From positions 1 to 8,046 of the forward strand of contig CAJUGT010000163.1 in NCBI GenBank assembly GCA_910586435.1: a stretch of DNA of 8,046 nucleotides, read 5' to 3'. Made by a program: the position numbers and the translations under genes. The notes under the pieces are model-generated. The model had not been told where the DNA came from. It did no database searches and saw nothing but the letters and a program-made list of their open reading frames with translations. Below are positions 1-6,465 of this stretch, one piece after another. The stretch comes from an uncultured Acetatifactor sp. GTDB lineage: Bacteria; Bacillota; Clostridia; Lachnospirales; Lachnospiraceae. Within the stretch, counting starts at the first letter, position 1. The number at the start of each line of letters is the position of its first letter.

Positions 1-55
1 AAAATCGCACAGAGACGCGATTTTGACTTCGCGGGAGGGGTGTCTGAACTGTTAC
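1..55. mobile_element. Right end of a truncated IS66-like or MITE-like element
   Basis: Bases 44-55 read CTGAACTGTTAC, identical to the last 12 bases of the complete small transposon at 6280-6465; 14 of the last 15 bases match. Upstream, AAAATCGC (1-8) and GCGATTTT (17-24) form a perfect 8-bp hairpin with an 8-nt loop, presumably internal to this element. The left end lies outside the window, so neither the size nor a transposase can be seen. No target-site duplication can be tested; the expected right copy would be 56-63 (TTCCTAAA). It could be a full IS66-family insertion sequence, another MITE copy, or a decayed remnant. Confidence 0.45.
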
Positions 56-82
56 TTCCTAAAAGTTCATTGAAATGGCTGG

Positions 83-113
83 TTTCCCAAAATAATTGAC
101 AAACATTGGGAAA
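83..113. promoter_or_regulatory. Operator-like dyad around the -35 box of the DUF1538 promoter
   Basis: TTTCCCAA (83-90) and TTGGGAAA (106-113) are perfect 8-bp inverted repeats separated by 15 nt, and the -35 hexamer (96-101) lies between them. A dyad placed this way is a typical binding site for a dimeric regulator that would block RNA polymerase. No regulator gene for it is recognised in the window. The arms are too far apart and too short to act as a terminator, and there is no U-run. Confidence 0.4.
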
Positions 114-124
114 TAGAATATCAT
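96..124 (+). promoter_or_regulatory. Sigma-A promoter for the DUF1538/PII/GH5/acyltransferase genes
   Basis: A perfect TTGACA (96-101) is followed after 17 nt by TATCAT (119-124), a good -10 hexamer. Transcription would begin near 131, giving a 5' leader of about 115 nt before the ATG at 247. It is the only convincing promoter seen upstream of the first four genes. Confidence 0.7.
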
Positions 125-130
125 TTATTT

Positions 131-246
131 ATTCATGTGGTTTTATTGGAATCACCAACATCCGGCTGGAAGCATAATGACTTTCAGGATAGAAAGGATG
201 AAATGCGCTGAAGCGCAACGTGGAATTGTAATAGGGGGTATAAAAT
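131..246 (+). promoter_or_regulatory. Structured 5' leader of the DUF1538 gene
   Basis: The leader can form several helices. ATGTGGT (135-141) pairs with ACCAACAT (154-161) if one A bulges. CATCC (159-163) can pair with GGATG (196-200), enclosing CTTTC (181-185)/GAAAG (192-196). TGCGC (204-208) pairs with GCGCA (213-217) across a TGAA tetraloop. The ribosome binding site AGGGGGT (233-239) follows, 7 nt before the ATG. I do not recognise a known riboswitch consensus. The first two pairings overlap, so they could be alternatives. It may be a cis-regulatory RNA or just an ordinary leader. Confidence 0.3.
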
Positions 247-1773
247 ATGAATCAAAAGCTCAAAGAGAAAATATTGGAATCTCTTTCTGCCGTTTTGCCC
301 ATAACGGGAATTGTGCTCTTGTTAAGCATTCTTCTGGTTCCTGTTGCCTTGGGAGCAATGGTCATGTTTATTGTGGGCGCTGTTATGTTGGTGATTGGTA
401 TGGGTTTTTTCCAGCTGGGCGCAGAGATGGCCATGACACCTTTAGGAGAAGGTATCGGTGTGCAGATATCTAAGACAAGGAACATTTTTGTGGTGTTTCT
501 GATTGGATTTTTTATGGGAATGATTATTACGATTTCAGAGCCGGATTTGCAGGTGCTGGCTCAACAGGTGCCTTCTATTGCCAATCTCACCTTGATTCTA
601 ACCGTGGCAGTGGGAGTGGGGATATTTCTGGCGCTTGCAATCTTGAGAATTGTGTTTCAGATTAATCTGTCCACTATATTGATAGTATTATATGTGGCTT
701 TGATGGGTTTGTCATTTTTGGTGCCAAAAGATTTCCTTGCGGTTGCCTTTGACTCCGGCGGTGTGACCACAGGCCCCATGACAGTTCCCTTTATCATGGC
801 TATGGGTGTTGGTCTTGCTTCTGTCCGTGGAGATAAGAATGCTTCCAGTGACAGTTTTGGTTTGGTGGCCCTTTCCAGCGTGGGACCGGTTCTGGCGGTC
901 TTGATACTGGGGCTTTTCTTCAGACCCACAGAGGCCGCTTACTCTGCGTCAGCCGTGGCGGAGGTTTCCACCACCCGGGATGTGGTGTGGGAATTCCTGG
1001 TCAGTATGCCTCCCTATGTGAAAGAGGTTCTTATCTCACTTGTTCCTGTGGTGGCGGTATTTATTTTATTTCAATGCATAAGCCACCGCTATAAGCGCAG
1101 ACAGATTACCCGTGTCACAGTGGGTTTTTTGTATACATACATTGGTCTGGTTCTTTTTCTCTGTGGTGTCAATGTGGGATTTGCGCCGGTGGGTTCTTCT
1201 CTGGGAAGCGATATTGCTTCCGCCAGCTGGAAATGGCTGTTGGTGCCCATTGGTATGTTGATTGGATATTATATAGTAAAGGCGGAGCCGGCCATACAGG
1301 TGTTAAATCATCAGGTGGAAAGCGTGACAAACGGCGCTGTGTCCGCCAAATCCATGAACCGTTGTCTGTCCATTGGCGTTTCTGTCAGCGTGGGGCTGGC
1401 AATGCTGCGGGTGCTTACGGGGCTGCCTATTTATTGGATTATCATACCAGGTTATATCATTGCGTTGGTTCTGTCAAGACTGGTTCCCAAAATGTTTGTG
1501 GGTATTGCCTTTGACTCCGGTGGAGTGGCCAGCGGGCCAATGACCACTACCTTTCTGCTGCCCCTCAGCATCGGCGCCTGTGACGCAGTTGGAGGAAATC
1601 TTATGGCAAATGCCTTTGGAGTGGTAGCGCTGGTGGCATTGACACCGTTGATTGCGGTTCAGATTATGGGAATGCTGTATCAATATAAACTGAAGGCAGC
1701 AGGACGGGTTACAGTGGCGGAAACGGGCGTCTTGGATGCTATGGATGAAATTATTGAATTTGATGAGAATTAA
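247..1773 (+). CDS. DUF1538 family membrane protein, fused two-domain cation antiporter-like
   Basis: This 508-residue polytopic membrane protein contains two tandem copies of the DUF1538 fold. The key motif occurs twice: LVPKDFLAVAFDSGGV with D169 and LVPKMFVGIAFDSGGV with D423. Each is followed by GPMT, a glycine-rich helix and a conserved FGxVAL segment. A second motif also repeats, EPDLQVLAQQV (E98) and EPAIQVLNHQV (E347). The spacing of about 250 residues shows an internal duplication, as in inverted-repeat or pseudo-symmetric transporters. Known background: paired DUF1538 proteins (UmpA/UmpB) from a Halomonas have been described as a two-component Na+/H+ antiporter; here both halves are one polypeptide. 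Transport of Na+ or another cation is therefore inferred, with the acidic residues as candidate ion ligands. The start is set by AGGGGGT 7 nt upstream. The PII-like gene follows 92 nt downstream, suggesting nucleotide-responsive control. Confidence 0.85.
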   Translation: MNQKLKEKILESLSAVLPITGIVLLLSILLVPVALGAMVMFIVGAVMLVIGMGFFQLGAEMAMTPLGEGIGVQISKTRNIFVVFLIGFFMGMIITISEPDLQVLAQQVPSIANLTLILTVAVGVGIFLALAILRIVFQINLSTILIVLYVALMGLSFLVPKDFLAVAFDSGGVTTGPMTVPFIMAMGVGLASVRGDKNASSDSFGLVALSSVGPVLAVLILGLFFRPTEAAYSASAVAEVSTTRDVVWEFLVSMPPYVKEVLISLVPVVAVFILFQCISHRYKRRQITRVTVGFLYTYIGLVLFLCGVNVGFAPVGSSLGSDIASASWKWLLVPIGMLIGYYIVKAEPAIQVLNHQVESVTNGAVSAKSMNRCLSIGVSVSVGLAMLRVLTGLPIYWIIIPGYIIALVLSRLVPKMFVGIAFDSGGVASGPMTTTFLLPLSIGACDAVGGNLMANAFGVVALVALTPLIAVQIMGMLYQYKLKAAGRVTVAETGVLDAMDEIIEFDEN

Positions 1774-1838
1774 GTTTAAAACAGGAGTTCTGTTCAACAG
1801 CAAAATGTTGGGTCTTTCACCCGTGAATCATAAATGGA

Positions 1839-1859
1839 TGCCCGTTCGGGCAGGGAGGT
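1839..1859 (+). promoter_or_regulatory. Hairpin abutting the PII gene's strong ribosome binding site
   Basis: TGCCC (1839-1843) and GGGCA (1848-1852) form a 5-bp GC-rich stem with a GTTC loop, ending one base before GGGAGGT (1853-1859), the strong Shine-Dalgarno of the gene starting at 1866. A smaller stem, CAACA/TGTTG, lies at 1795-1810. No U-run follows, so this is not a terminator. It could protect the processed 3' mRNA or tune translation of the regulator relative to the transporter. Confidence 0.35.
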
Positions 1860-1865
1860 ATAAAA

Positions 1866-2558
1866 ATGTCAGGCACTGCAAAGCCGGCTTTCCGAGTGTT
1901 GCTGCTCATTGCGACACCCAAATTGGTGAACAAGGGAGTGGAGCTGTTTAAAGAAGAGGATGTTCCAATTCAGCATGTCTTTCATGCGCAGGGGACTGCC
2001 TCCAGTGAAATTATGGATATGTTGGGGTTGGGCGGAGTGGAGAAAAATGTTCTTATGAGCATGGTGCCCAAAGTATTTGCGGATAAAATGCTGAAAAAAC
2101 TCACGAAACTATTGCATTTGGGGATGCCGGGCACCGGGATTGCGTTCACAATTCCAATGTCCAGCGGAAGCGCGCAAATGGTGAAAATGATAGAGGCGTT
2201 GCAGACAGGAGAAGAAGCGAAGGCTTTAGAAAGGGATGAGACTGAAATGGCAGAAAGTGAATTCAGTATGGTTATGGCAATTGTAAACCAGGGCTTCAGC
2301 GAAGAGGTTATGGATGCCGCAAAACCTGTGGGTGCCACAGGCGGCACCGTATTTCACAGCAGGCGGGTTGGAAATGAAGATAAGATGAAGTTCTGGGGTA
2401 TCAGTGTCCAGCCTGAACGGGAGGTGGTACTGATACTTGCCCGGAAGGAAGATAAATTGAATATTATGCAGGCAATCGGCAGAAAGTGTGGAATTAACAG
2501 TAAGGCTCAGGGGATTGTCCTATCTCTGCCGGTGGACAGCACAGCCGGAATGGATTGA
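1866..2558 (+). CDS. PII-like signalling protein with two tandem PII-type domains
   Basis: The 230-residue product is about twice the length of a classical GlnB/GlnK PII protein (about 112). Residues 8-98 read as one ferredoxin-like PII unit (FRVLLLIATPKLVNKGVELF...), and 133-226 as a second (SMVMAIVNQGFSEEVMDAA, then GATGGTVFHSRRVG and a C-terminal IVLSLPVD strand). A charged linker at 112-132 separates them. The classical T-loop with its uridylylated tyrosine motif is not visible, so regulation by uridylylation is unlikely; direct nucleotide or metabolite binding is inferred. Genes of this class sit next to DUF1538 genes in Firmicutes, which suggests it binds and gates the transporter at the membrane. 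The start at 1866 is supported by GGGAGGT with 6 nt spacing. Substrate and partner are unproven. Confidence 0.8.
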   Translation: MSGTAKPAFRVLLLIATPKLVNKGVELFKEEDVPIQHVFHAQGTASSEIMDMLGLGGVEKNVLMSMVPKVFADKMLKKLTKLLHLGMPGTGIAFTIPMSSGSAQMVKMIEALQTGEEAKALERDETEMAESEFSMVMAIVNQGFSEEVMDAAKPVGATGGTVFHSRRVGNEDKMKFWGISVQPEREVVLILARKEDKLNIMQAIGRKCGINSKAQGIVLSLPVDSTAGMD

Positions 2559-2588
2559 TAAAATTCCGGAATAAAGCAGGTGATGGAT

Positions 2589-4946
2589 GTGAGTAAGAAA
2601 ATTGTATTGGCATGCGCAAATTGGACCATGTGGGTTTTGTTCCTATGTGTCTTTATGGGTAGCGTTATGGGATGCGGTAATTCGGAGGGAATGGATGTAT
2701 ATAAGGAAAATTCCGAGAGTGCCGGCGTCAATTCTTCGTTAAACCTGGAAGAAAAGGAGGAAGCTTCTGAGGCACATAAAGAAAAGACGCCGGAGGGGAG
2801 TGTATCTCAGGGAACGGTGACGTCAGGGAGTAGTATGTCTCAGGGAACGGTGATGCCAGGGAGCGATGTACCCCGGGGAACGGAGCTGTCAGGGAGCGAT
2901 AACTCTCAGGAAATGTCCATGCCAGGGAGTGACATGCCTCAGGGAACGGTGGCGTCAGGGAGTGATGTACCCCGGGGAACGGAGCTAGCAGGGAGCGATA
3001 GCTCTCAGGAAATGTTGATGCCAGGGAGTGGCATGCATCAGGGAACGGTGGCGTCAGGGAGTGATACTTCTCAGGGAATGCCGATGCCAGGGAGTGGTAT
3101 GTCTCAGGGAACGGTGGCGTCAGGGAATGATATGTCTCAGGGGAAGCCGACGACAGGGAGCGATAATTCTCAGGAAACATCGACGTCAGGGAGCGGTATG
3201 TCCCAGGGAACATCAGAGCCGGAGAAAGGAGCGCCGCCAAGGACGGAAAATGTAGATGGCACAGCCCAGACGGGGAAGGAAGAGAAAGAAAATGCAGTGT
3301 CGGCGCTATCGCCTCTGTCAGTAGAGGGCACACAACTGGTAGACAATGAGGGTAATCCGGTACAGTTAAGAGGTGTCAGCACCCATGGTCTGTCATGGTA
3401 TCCTGAGTATGTGAATGAAGCGTGTTTTCGTCAGTTAAAAGAGGAATGGGGGGCGGATGTTGTACGTCTCGCCATGTATACGGCGGAAAGCGGAGGATAT
3501 TGTACCGACGGCAATCAGGATGCTTTAAAAGAGTTGATAAATGCAGGGGTGAAATATGCCACAGAATGCGGGTTATATGTCATTATAGATTGGCATATAT
3601 TATCAGACGGCAATCCGAATACCTATGTAGAACAGGCGAAAGATTTTTTTGCTGAAATGTCAGCAAATTACGGAAATTATACAAATGTGTTGTATGAGAT
3701 TTGCAATGAACCCAATGGAGGTACTGCCTGGAAGGATATAAAGCAGTATGCGGAACAAGTCATAGAAGTGATACGGGAACAAGATGAGGACGGCATTATT
3801 CTGGTAGGTACTCCCAATTGGAGCCAGTATGTGGATCAGGCTGCGAAAGATCCCATTGAGGACTGCGAAAATATTATGTATACACTGCATTATTATGCGG
3901 CGACACATACAGATGCTTTGAGACAGACCATGGTTACGGCAGTGGAAGGAGGCCTCCCCATCTTTGTGTCGGAATACGGTATCTGTGATGCCAGCGGCAA
4001 TGGTTCCATAGATGAAAATCAGGCAAATCAGTGGGTGGACACCCTGGATGAATATCAAATCAGCTATGTGGCCTGGAACCTTTCTAACAAATCCGAGTCA
4101 TCTGCAATGTTGAAAAGCAGCTGCAATAAGGTGAGCGGATTTAAAGCAGAAGATTTAAGTGCTTCCGGAAAATGGCTTTACAATATGCTGCATTCTGCGG
4201 ATTCTGAGGGAAACTCCGGAGATTTTCCTGACAGGGGAACAACAGGCAGGGAAGACAATGATGGTTTAGGCCCGGACAGCAGTGAAGGCTCAGTCCAGGA
4301 CGGAAGCACAGGAAGCCAAGGGGACAGTAAAGGTCCAGGCCAGAGCGGGAGCGCAGGAAGCCAAGGGGACAGTAAAGGTCCAGGCCAGAGCGGAAGCGCA
4401 GGAAGCCAAGAGAGCAGTGAAAGCCCAGTCCAGAGCGGAAACACAGGAAGCCTTGGGGGCAGTGAAAGCCCAGTCCAGGGAGGGAACGAAGGAAGCCCAG
4501 AGGGCAGTGAAAGCCCAGTCCAGAGCGGAAACACAGGAAGCCAAGGGAGCAGTGAAAGCCCAGTCCAGGGAGGGAACCAAGGAAGCCCAGAGGGCAGTGA
4601 AGGTCCAGGCCAGGGCGAAGATACGGGATACAGTGATGGCAGTGGACTTTCCGTGGAGAGGGTCAATTCATGGGGACAGGGTAACGACTCATTTTATCAA
4701 TATAACCTTACCTTTCAGAATGATACGGACACAGAGCGCAGTGACTGGACGATTACTCTGATATTTGACAATAATATTACATTGAATAATGGCTGGAATG
4801 GCAATTATCAGGTGAATGGCAGTACTCTTTCCATATCCGCAATGGATTATAACAGGATTGTTCCCCCAGGAGGAAAGCTGGAAGGGATTGGCTTTATTCT
4901 GCAAAGCGGAGGAACTTTGACCATTCTTGAGACAAAAGCGCAGTGA
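2589..4946 (+). CDS. Surface lipoprotein GH5 cellulase (endo-beta-1,4-glucanase) with CBM2-like domain
   Basis: This predicted extracellular lipoprotein cleaves beta-1,4-glucan chains. Numbering is from GTG 2589 (785 aa). Residues 1-28 are a signal peptide ending in a lipobox (SVMG before C29). Residues 80-211 are twelve 11-residue linker repeats. Residues 243-535 are a GH5 domain, probably subfamily 2, with R293, H336 (DWH), acid/base E374 in YEICNEPNG, H434 (HYY), nucleophile E462 in FVSEYG and W496. Residues 572-676 are seven 15-residue repeats. Residues 687-785 form a CBM2-like beta-sandwich with conserved tryptophans. All catalytic residues are intact. The start is chosen because AGCAGGTGAT (2575-2584) matches the anti-Shine-Dalgarno and sits correctly for GTG 2589. 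GTG 2580 or ATG 2583, in the same frame, would place the ribosome site wrongly. The gene begins 30 nt after the PII gene. Close substrate specificity (cellulose, lichenan, mannan) cannot be read from sequence alone. Confidence 0.9.
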   Translation: MSKKIVLACANWTMWVLFLCVFMGSVMGCGNSEGMDVYKENSESAGVNSSLNLEEKEEASEAHKEKTPEGSVSQGTVTSGSSMSQGTVMPGSDVPRGTELSGSDNSQEMSMPGSDMPQGTVASGSDVPRGTELAGSDSSQEMLMPGSGMHQGTVASGSDTSQGMPMPGSGMSQGTVASGNDMSQGKPTTGSDNSQETSTSGSGMSQGTSEPEKGAPPRTENVDGTAQTGKEEKENAVSALSPLSVEGTQLVDNEGNPVQLRGVSTHGLSWYPEYVNEACFRQLKEEWGADVVRLAMYTAESGGYCTDGNQDALKELINAGVKYATECGLYVIIDWHILSDGNPNTYVEQAKDFFAEMSANYGNYTNVLYEICNEPNGGTAWKDIKQYAEQVIEVIREQDEDGIILVGTPNWSQYVDQAAKDPIEDCENIMYTLHYYAATHTDALRQTMVTAVEGGLPIFVSEYGICDASGNGSIDENQANQWVDTLDEYQISYVAWNLSNKSESSAMLKSSCNKVSGFKAEDLSASGKWLYNMLHSADSEGNSGDFPDRGTTGREDNDGLGPDSSEGSVQDGSTGSQGDSKGPGQSGSAGSQGDSKGPGQSGSAGSQESSESPVQSGNTGSLGGSESPVQGGNEGSPEGSESPVQSGNTGSQGSSESPVQGGNQGSPEGSEGPGQGEDTGYSDGSGLSVERVNSWGQGNDSFYQYNLTFQNDTDTERSDWTITLIFDNNITLNNGWNGNYQVNGSTLSISAMDYNRIVPPGGKLEGIGFILQSGGTLTILETKAQ
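2826..3221 (+). repeat. Twelve 33-bp in-frame tandem repeats (N-terminal linker)
   Basis: Twelve consecutive 33-bp units each encode an 11-residue module of the form GS(D/G)xxQGTxxS, such as GSDMPQGTVAS, and are preceded by one 10-residue unit. There is higher-order order: units 2-4 (VPRGTELS / NSQEMSMP / MPQGTVAS endings) are repeated as units 5-7, a 99-bp period, and units 6-7 resemble 8-9, a 66-bp period. This points to stepwise unequal exchange. The segment lies between the membrane anchor and the catalytic domain and probably acts as a flexible stalk through the cell wall. The unit length is a multiple of three, so gain or loss of units keeps the frame. Confidence 0.9.
4302..4616 (+). 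repeat. Seven 45-bp in-frame tandem repeats (linker before the CBM)
   Basis: Seven 45-bp units encode 15-residue modules rich in Gly, Ser, Gln and Pro, such as GSAGSQGDSKGPGQS and GNTGSQGSSESPVQG. Units 4-5 closely match units 6-7, giving a 90-bp higher-order period, and units 1-2 are almost identical. They link the GH5 domain to the C-terminal CBM2-like domain. The sequence and period differ entirely from the 33-bp array in the same gene, so the two arrays arose independently. Confidence 0.9.
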
Positions 4947-4976
4947 TTTTGTTCAGATGAAAGGGGAAGTGGCAGC

Positions 4977-6185
4977 ATGGATGCCTTGAAAGTGGACAGA
5001 CATATTGATGTATTGGATGGGGTCCGGGTCCTGGCAGTAGGATTTGTGGCATGGTTCCATTTTTGGCAGCAAAGCTGGATTACGCCGAGAATCATTCTTC
5101 CGGAAAAAGCAGTCCATGTTACAAGGTATTTTGGAATTACATCAATAAACTTTGAGGGATTTGTAAGATATGGATTTCAATTCGTGGATATGCTTATATT
5201 GCTCAGTGCTTTCTGTAATTTTTTCCCATATGCCAGAGCAATATTGCTAAAGGAAGCCTGGCCTGACACAAAAAATTTCTATATCAGAAGAGCGGCCAGG
5301 ATATTGCCGTCTTATTATCTCGCTTTGATAATTATGATGGTCGTTTCGTTTGCGGAAGGAAACTGTAAAGCGGATGCCTTTTTTATAAAAGATCTTGTGA
5401 CCCATATCTTATGTATAGCGCCGCTGTTTCCCGATACTTATCTTAGTACCGGCTTTAACGGTGTACTGTGGACTGTTCAGATAGAAGTCCTTTACTACAT
5501 ATTGCTTCCATGGATAGCGAAGCTTTTCAGAAAATGGCCTCTGGCTACATGCATTGCGTTGTGGGGATGCGGCATTGTGTCCGCCAATTATATTGTATAT
5601 GAAAAGGCGGATATGATTCGGGTGTATGGCAATCAAATACTAACTTTTGCGGGATGCTACGCCAATGGGATGCTGCTCTGTATGCTGTATATCACTTTGA
5701 AGGGCAGGTCTGTGGAAAATCGGTACACCAAATGCGCCGCCACATTGACAGTATTTGGTTGTATCCTATACATGGGCAGGATGATGGAGCGTTTGGGGGT
5801 CGAAGAACTTCAGGTGGAACAGCTGCGGCAGAGGTTTGAGCTTTCCCTGGTCTTTTCCTGTTTTTTGTTGGCGTTGCCTTTTGCCTGTGGGTGTTTAAAA
5901 TATTTCTTCGCGCACACCATATTTCGTTTTTTAGCAGCTGTATCTTATAACTTTTATATATGGCACCAATATATTGCCGTGAAATGCAAGGAGTGTCATA
6001 TTCCTTTCTGGGAGGGAGAAGTTCCGCCCAATATGACTGGGGATTTGACATGGATGTGGAAATATCAGACGATAATTGTTATTATTTCTCTGGCTGTGGC
6101 CGTGATAATGACATATGGGGTTGAAAAACCGGCAGCAAAAGCTTTGGTATCTTTGGTTTCTGAAAAGGGCGGCCAAAACACATAA
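4977..6185 (+). CDS. Membrane acyltransferase 3 family protein (OafA/YrhL-type)
   Basis: A 402-residue integral membrane protein of the acyltransferase 3 family, which transfers acyl (often O-acetyl) groups to extracellular polysaccharide, peptidoglycan or lipid carriers. Visible motifs, in order: LDGVR with D14 and R17, the family's N-terminal signature; H28 in AWFHFW, the expected catalytic histidine; FVDMLILLSAF (69-79), matching the usual FxvSGF segment; RRAARILPSYY (104-114); LWTVQIEVLYY, matching the conserved W...E...Y block; SYNFYIWHQY near the C-terminus; and a final VEKP. Around ten hydrophobic helices span the length. AAGGGGAAG (4961-4969) is the ribosome site. The gene starts 30 nt after the cellulase and is followed by a terminator. 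The acceptor is unknown; proximity suggests a glycan related to the cellulase substrate, but that is inference. Confidence 0.85.
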   Translation: MDALKVDRHIDVLDGVRVLAVGFVAWFHFWQQSWITPRIILPEKAVHVTRYFGITSINFEGFVRYGFQFVDMLILLSAFCNFFPYARAILLKEAWPDTKNFYIRRAARILPSYYLALIIMMVVSFAEGNCKADAFFIKDLVTHILCIAPLFPDTYLSTGFNGVLWTVQIEVLYYILLPWIAKLFRKWPLATCIALWGCGIVSANYIVYEKADMIRVYGNQILTFAGCYANGMLLCMLYITLKGRSVENRYTKCAATLTVFGCILYMGRMMERLGVEELQVEQLRQRFELSLVFSCFLLALPFACGCLKYFFAHTIFRFLAAVSYNFYIWHQYIAVKCKECHIPFWEGEVPPNMTGDLTWMWKYQTIIVIISLAVAVIMTYGVEKPAAKALVSLVSEKGGQNT

Positions 6186-6198
6186 AAGCCTGAAGCCT

Positions 6199-6230
6199 AA
6201 AAACAGACTGTATAAAAGCAGTCTGTTTTT
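6199..6230 (+). terminator. Rho-independent terminator after the acyltransferase gene
   Basis: CAGACTG (6204-6210) and CAGTCTG (6219-6225) form a perfect 7-bp stem with an 8-nt loop, lengthened by A:T pairs on both sides, and are followed by a run of T. It begins 13 nt after the stop codon at 6185. The A-rich left flank means it may also work in the opposite direction. Confidence 0.85.
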
Positions 6231-6271
6231 TATTGCGCCCGTTGCTGACAAATGCTTTTGTTCCTGCTGAA

Positions 6272-6279
6272 ATATCAGT
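6272..6279. repeat. Left copy of the 8-bp target-site duplication
   Basis: ATATCAGT directly abuts the left terminal repeat of the small transposon and is identical to 6466-6473. Flanking bases beyond the 8 do not continue the match. Confidence 0.8.
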
Positions 6280-6302
6280 GTAACAGTTCAGCCATGCCAT
6301 TC

Positions 6303-6359
6303 ATAAGTTGCCGAAATATACATTTTTGCCAACAATTAATATGGCTGTCGGCAACTTAT
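6303..6359. repeat. Internal hairpin A of the MITE
   Basis: ATAAGTTGCCGA (6303-6314) and TCGGCAACTTAT (6348-6359) are perfect 12-bp inverted repeats with a 33-nt loop. The loop contains a minor GCCA/TGGC pairing. Confidence 0.75.
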
Positions 6360-6382
6360 TTCATGTCGGGCGTCCGCCCTAT

Positions 6383-6447
6383 AGAAATGATTGTACAAGT
6401 TGCCCTTAGTGAGCAAGCTCCCACGGGCAATTTGTACAATCATTTCT
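6383..6447. repeat. Internal hairpin B of the MITE (23-position stem)
   Basis: AGAAATGATTGTACAA (6383-6398) pairs perfectly with TTGTACAATCATTTCT (6432-6447). After one G:T position the stem continues with TTGCCC (6400-6405)/GGGCAA (6425-6430), closing a 19-nt loop. The right arm ends exactly where the right terminal repeat starts, so a single strand could fold into a three-way junction with hairpin A and the terminal stem. Confidence 0.8.
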
Positions 6448-6465
6448 GCATGGCTGAACTGTTAC

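Larger units (their letters stand above)
6280..6465. mobile_element. 186-bp MITE-like non-autonomous element, probably IS66-mobilised
   Basis: The ends are perfect 18-bp terminal inverted repeats: GTAACAGTTCAGCCATGC (6280-6297) and its complement (6448-6465). They are bounded on both sides by the 8-bp direct repeat ATATCAGT. There is no coding capacity for a transposase. Two internal hairpins fill most of the interior (6303-6359 and 6383-6447), the second touching the right terminal repeat. Ends beginning GTAA and 8-bp duplications are known features of the IS66 family, so trans-mobilisation by an IS66 transposase is inferred. The element lies between the acyltransferase terminator and the GntR promoter, disrupting no gene. 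The exact duplication implies a fairly recent insertion. A structured RNA or REP-type sequence is the alternative, but the duplication argues strongly for transposition. Confidence 0.8.

Noticed and set aside
135..473. 112-codon ORF overlapping the promoter leader and DUF1538 start
   Set aside because: It overlaps the DUF1538 coding frame, lacks a ribosome site, and its product shows no recognisable motif.
2728..3333. Long minus-strand ORF of 201 codons with a repetitive product
   Set aside because: It is the antisense reading of the 33-bp in-frame repeats; its repetitiveness comes from the array, there is no ribosome site, and the plus strand encodes a clear lipoprotein cellulase.
4178..4761. 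Overlapping ORFs on both strands with repetitive proline/leucine- or glutamine/alanine-rich products
   Set aside because: They are shadows of the 45-bp repeats, which stay open in other frames because the unit length is a multiple of three and contains no stops.
5692..6300. Minus-strand ORFs opposite the acyltransferase gene
   Set aside because: They are antisense to a conserved membrane protein with intact motifs and have no initiation signals.
6303..6447. CRISPR-like repeats or a tRNA/riboswitch in the 6280-6465 region
   Set aside because: The repeats are inverted, not direct with unique spacers, and no tRNA or known riboswitch signature is seen; the direct 8-bp duplication identifies a transposon.
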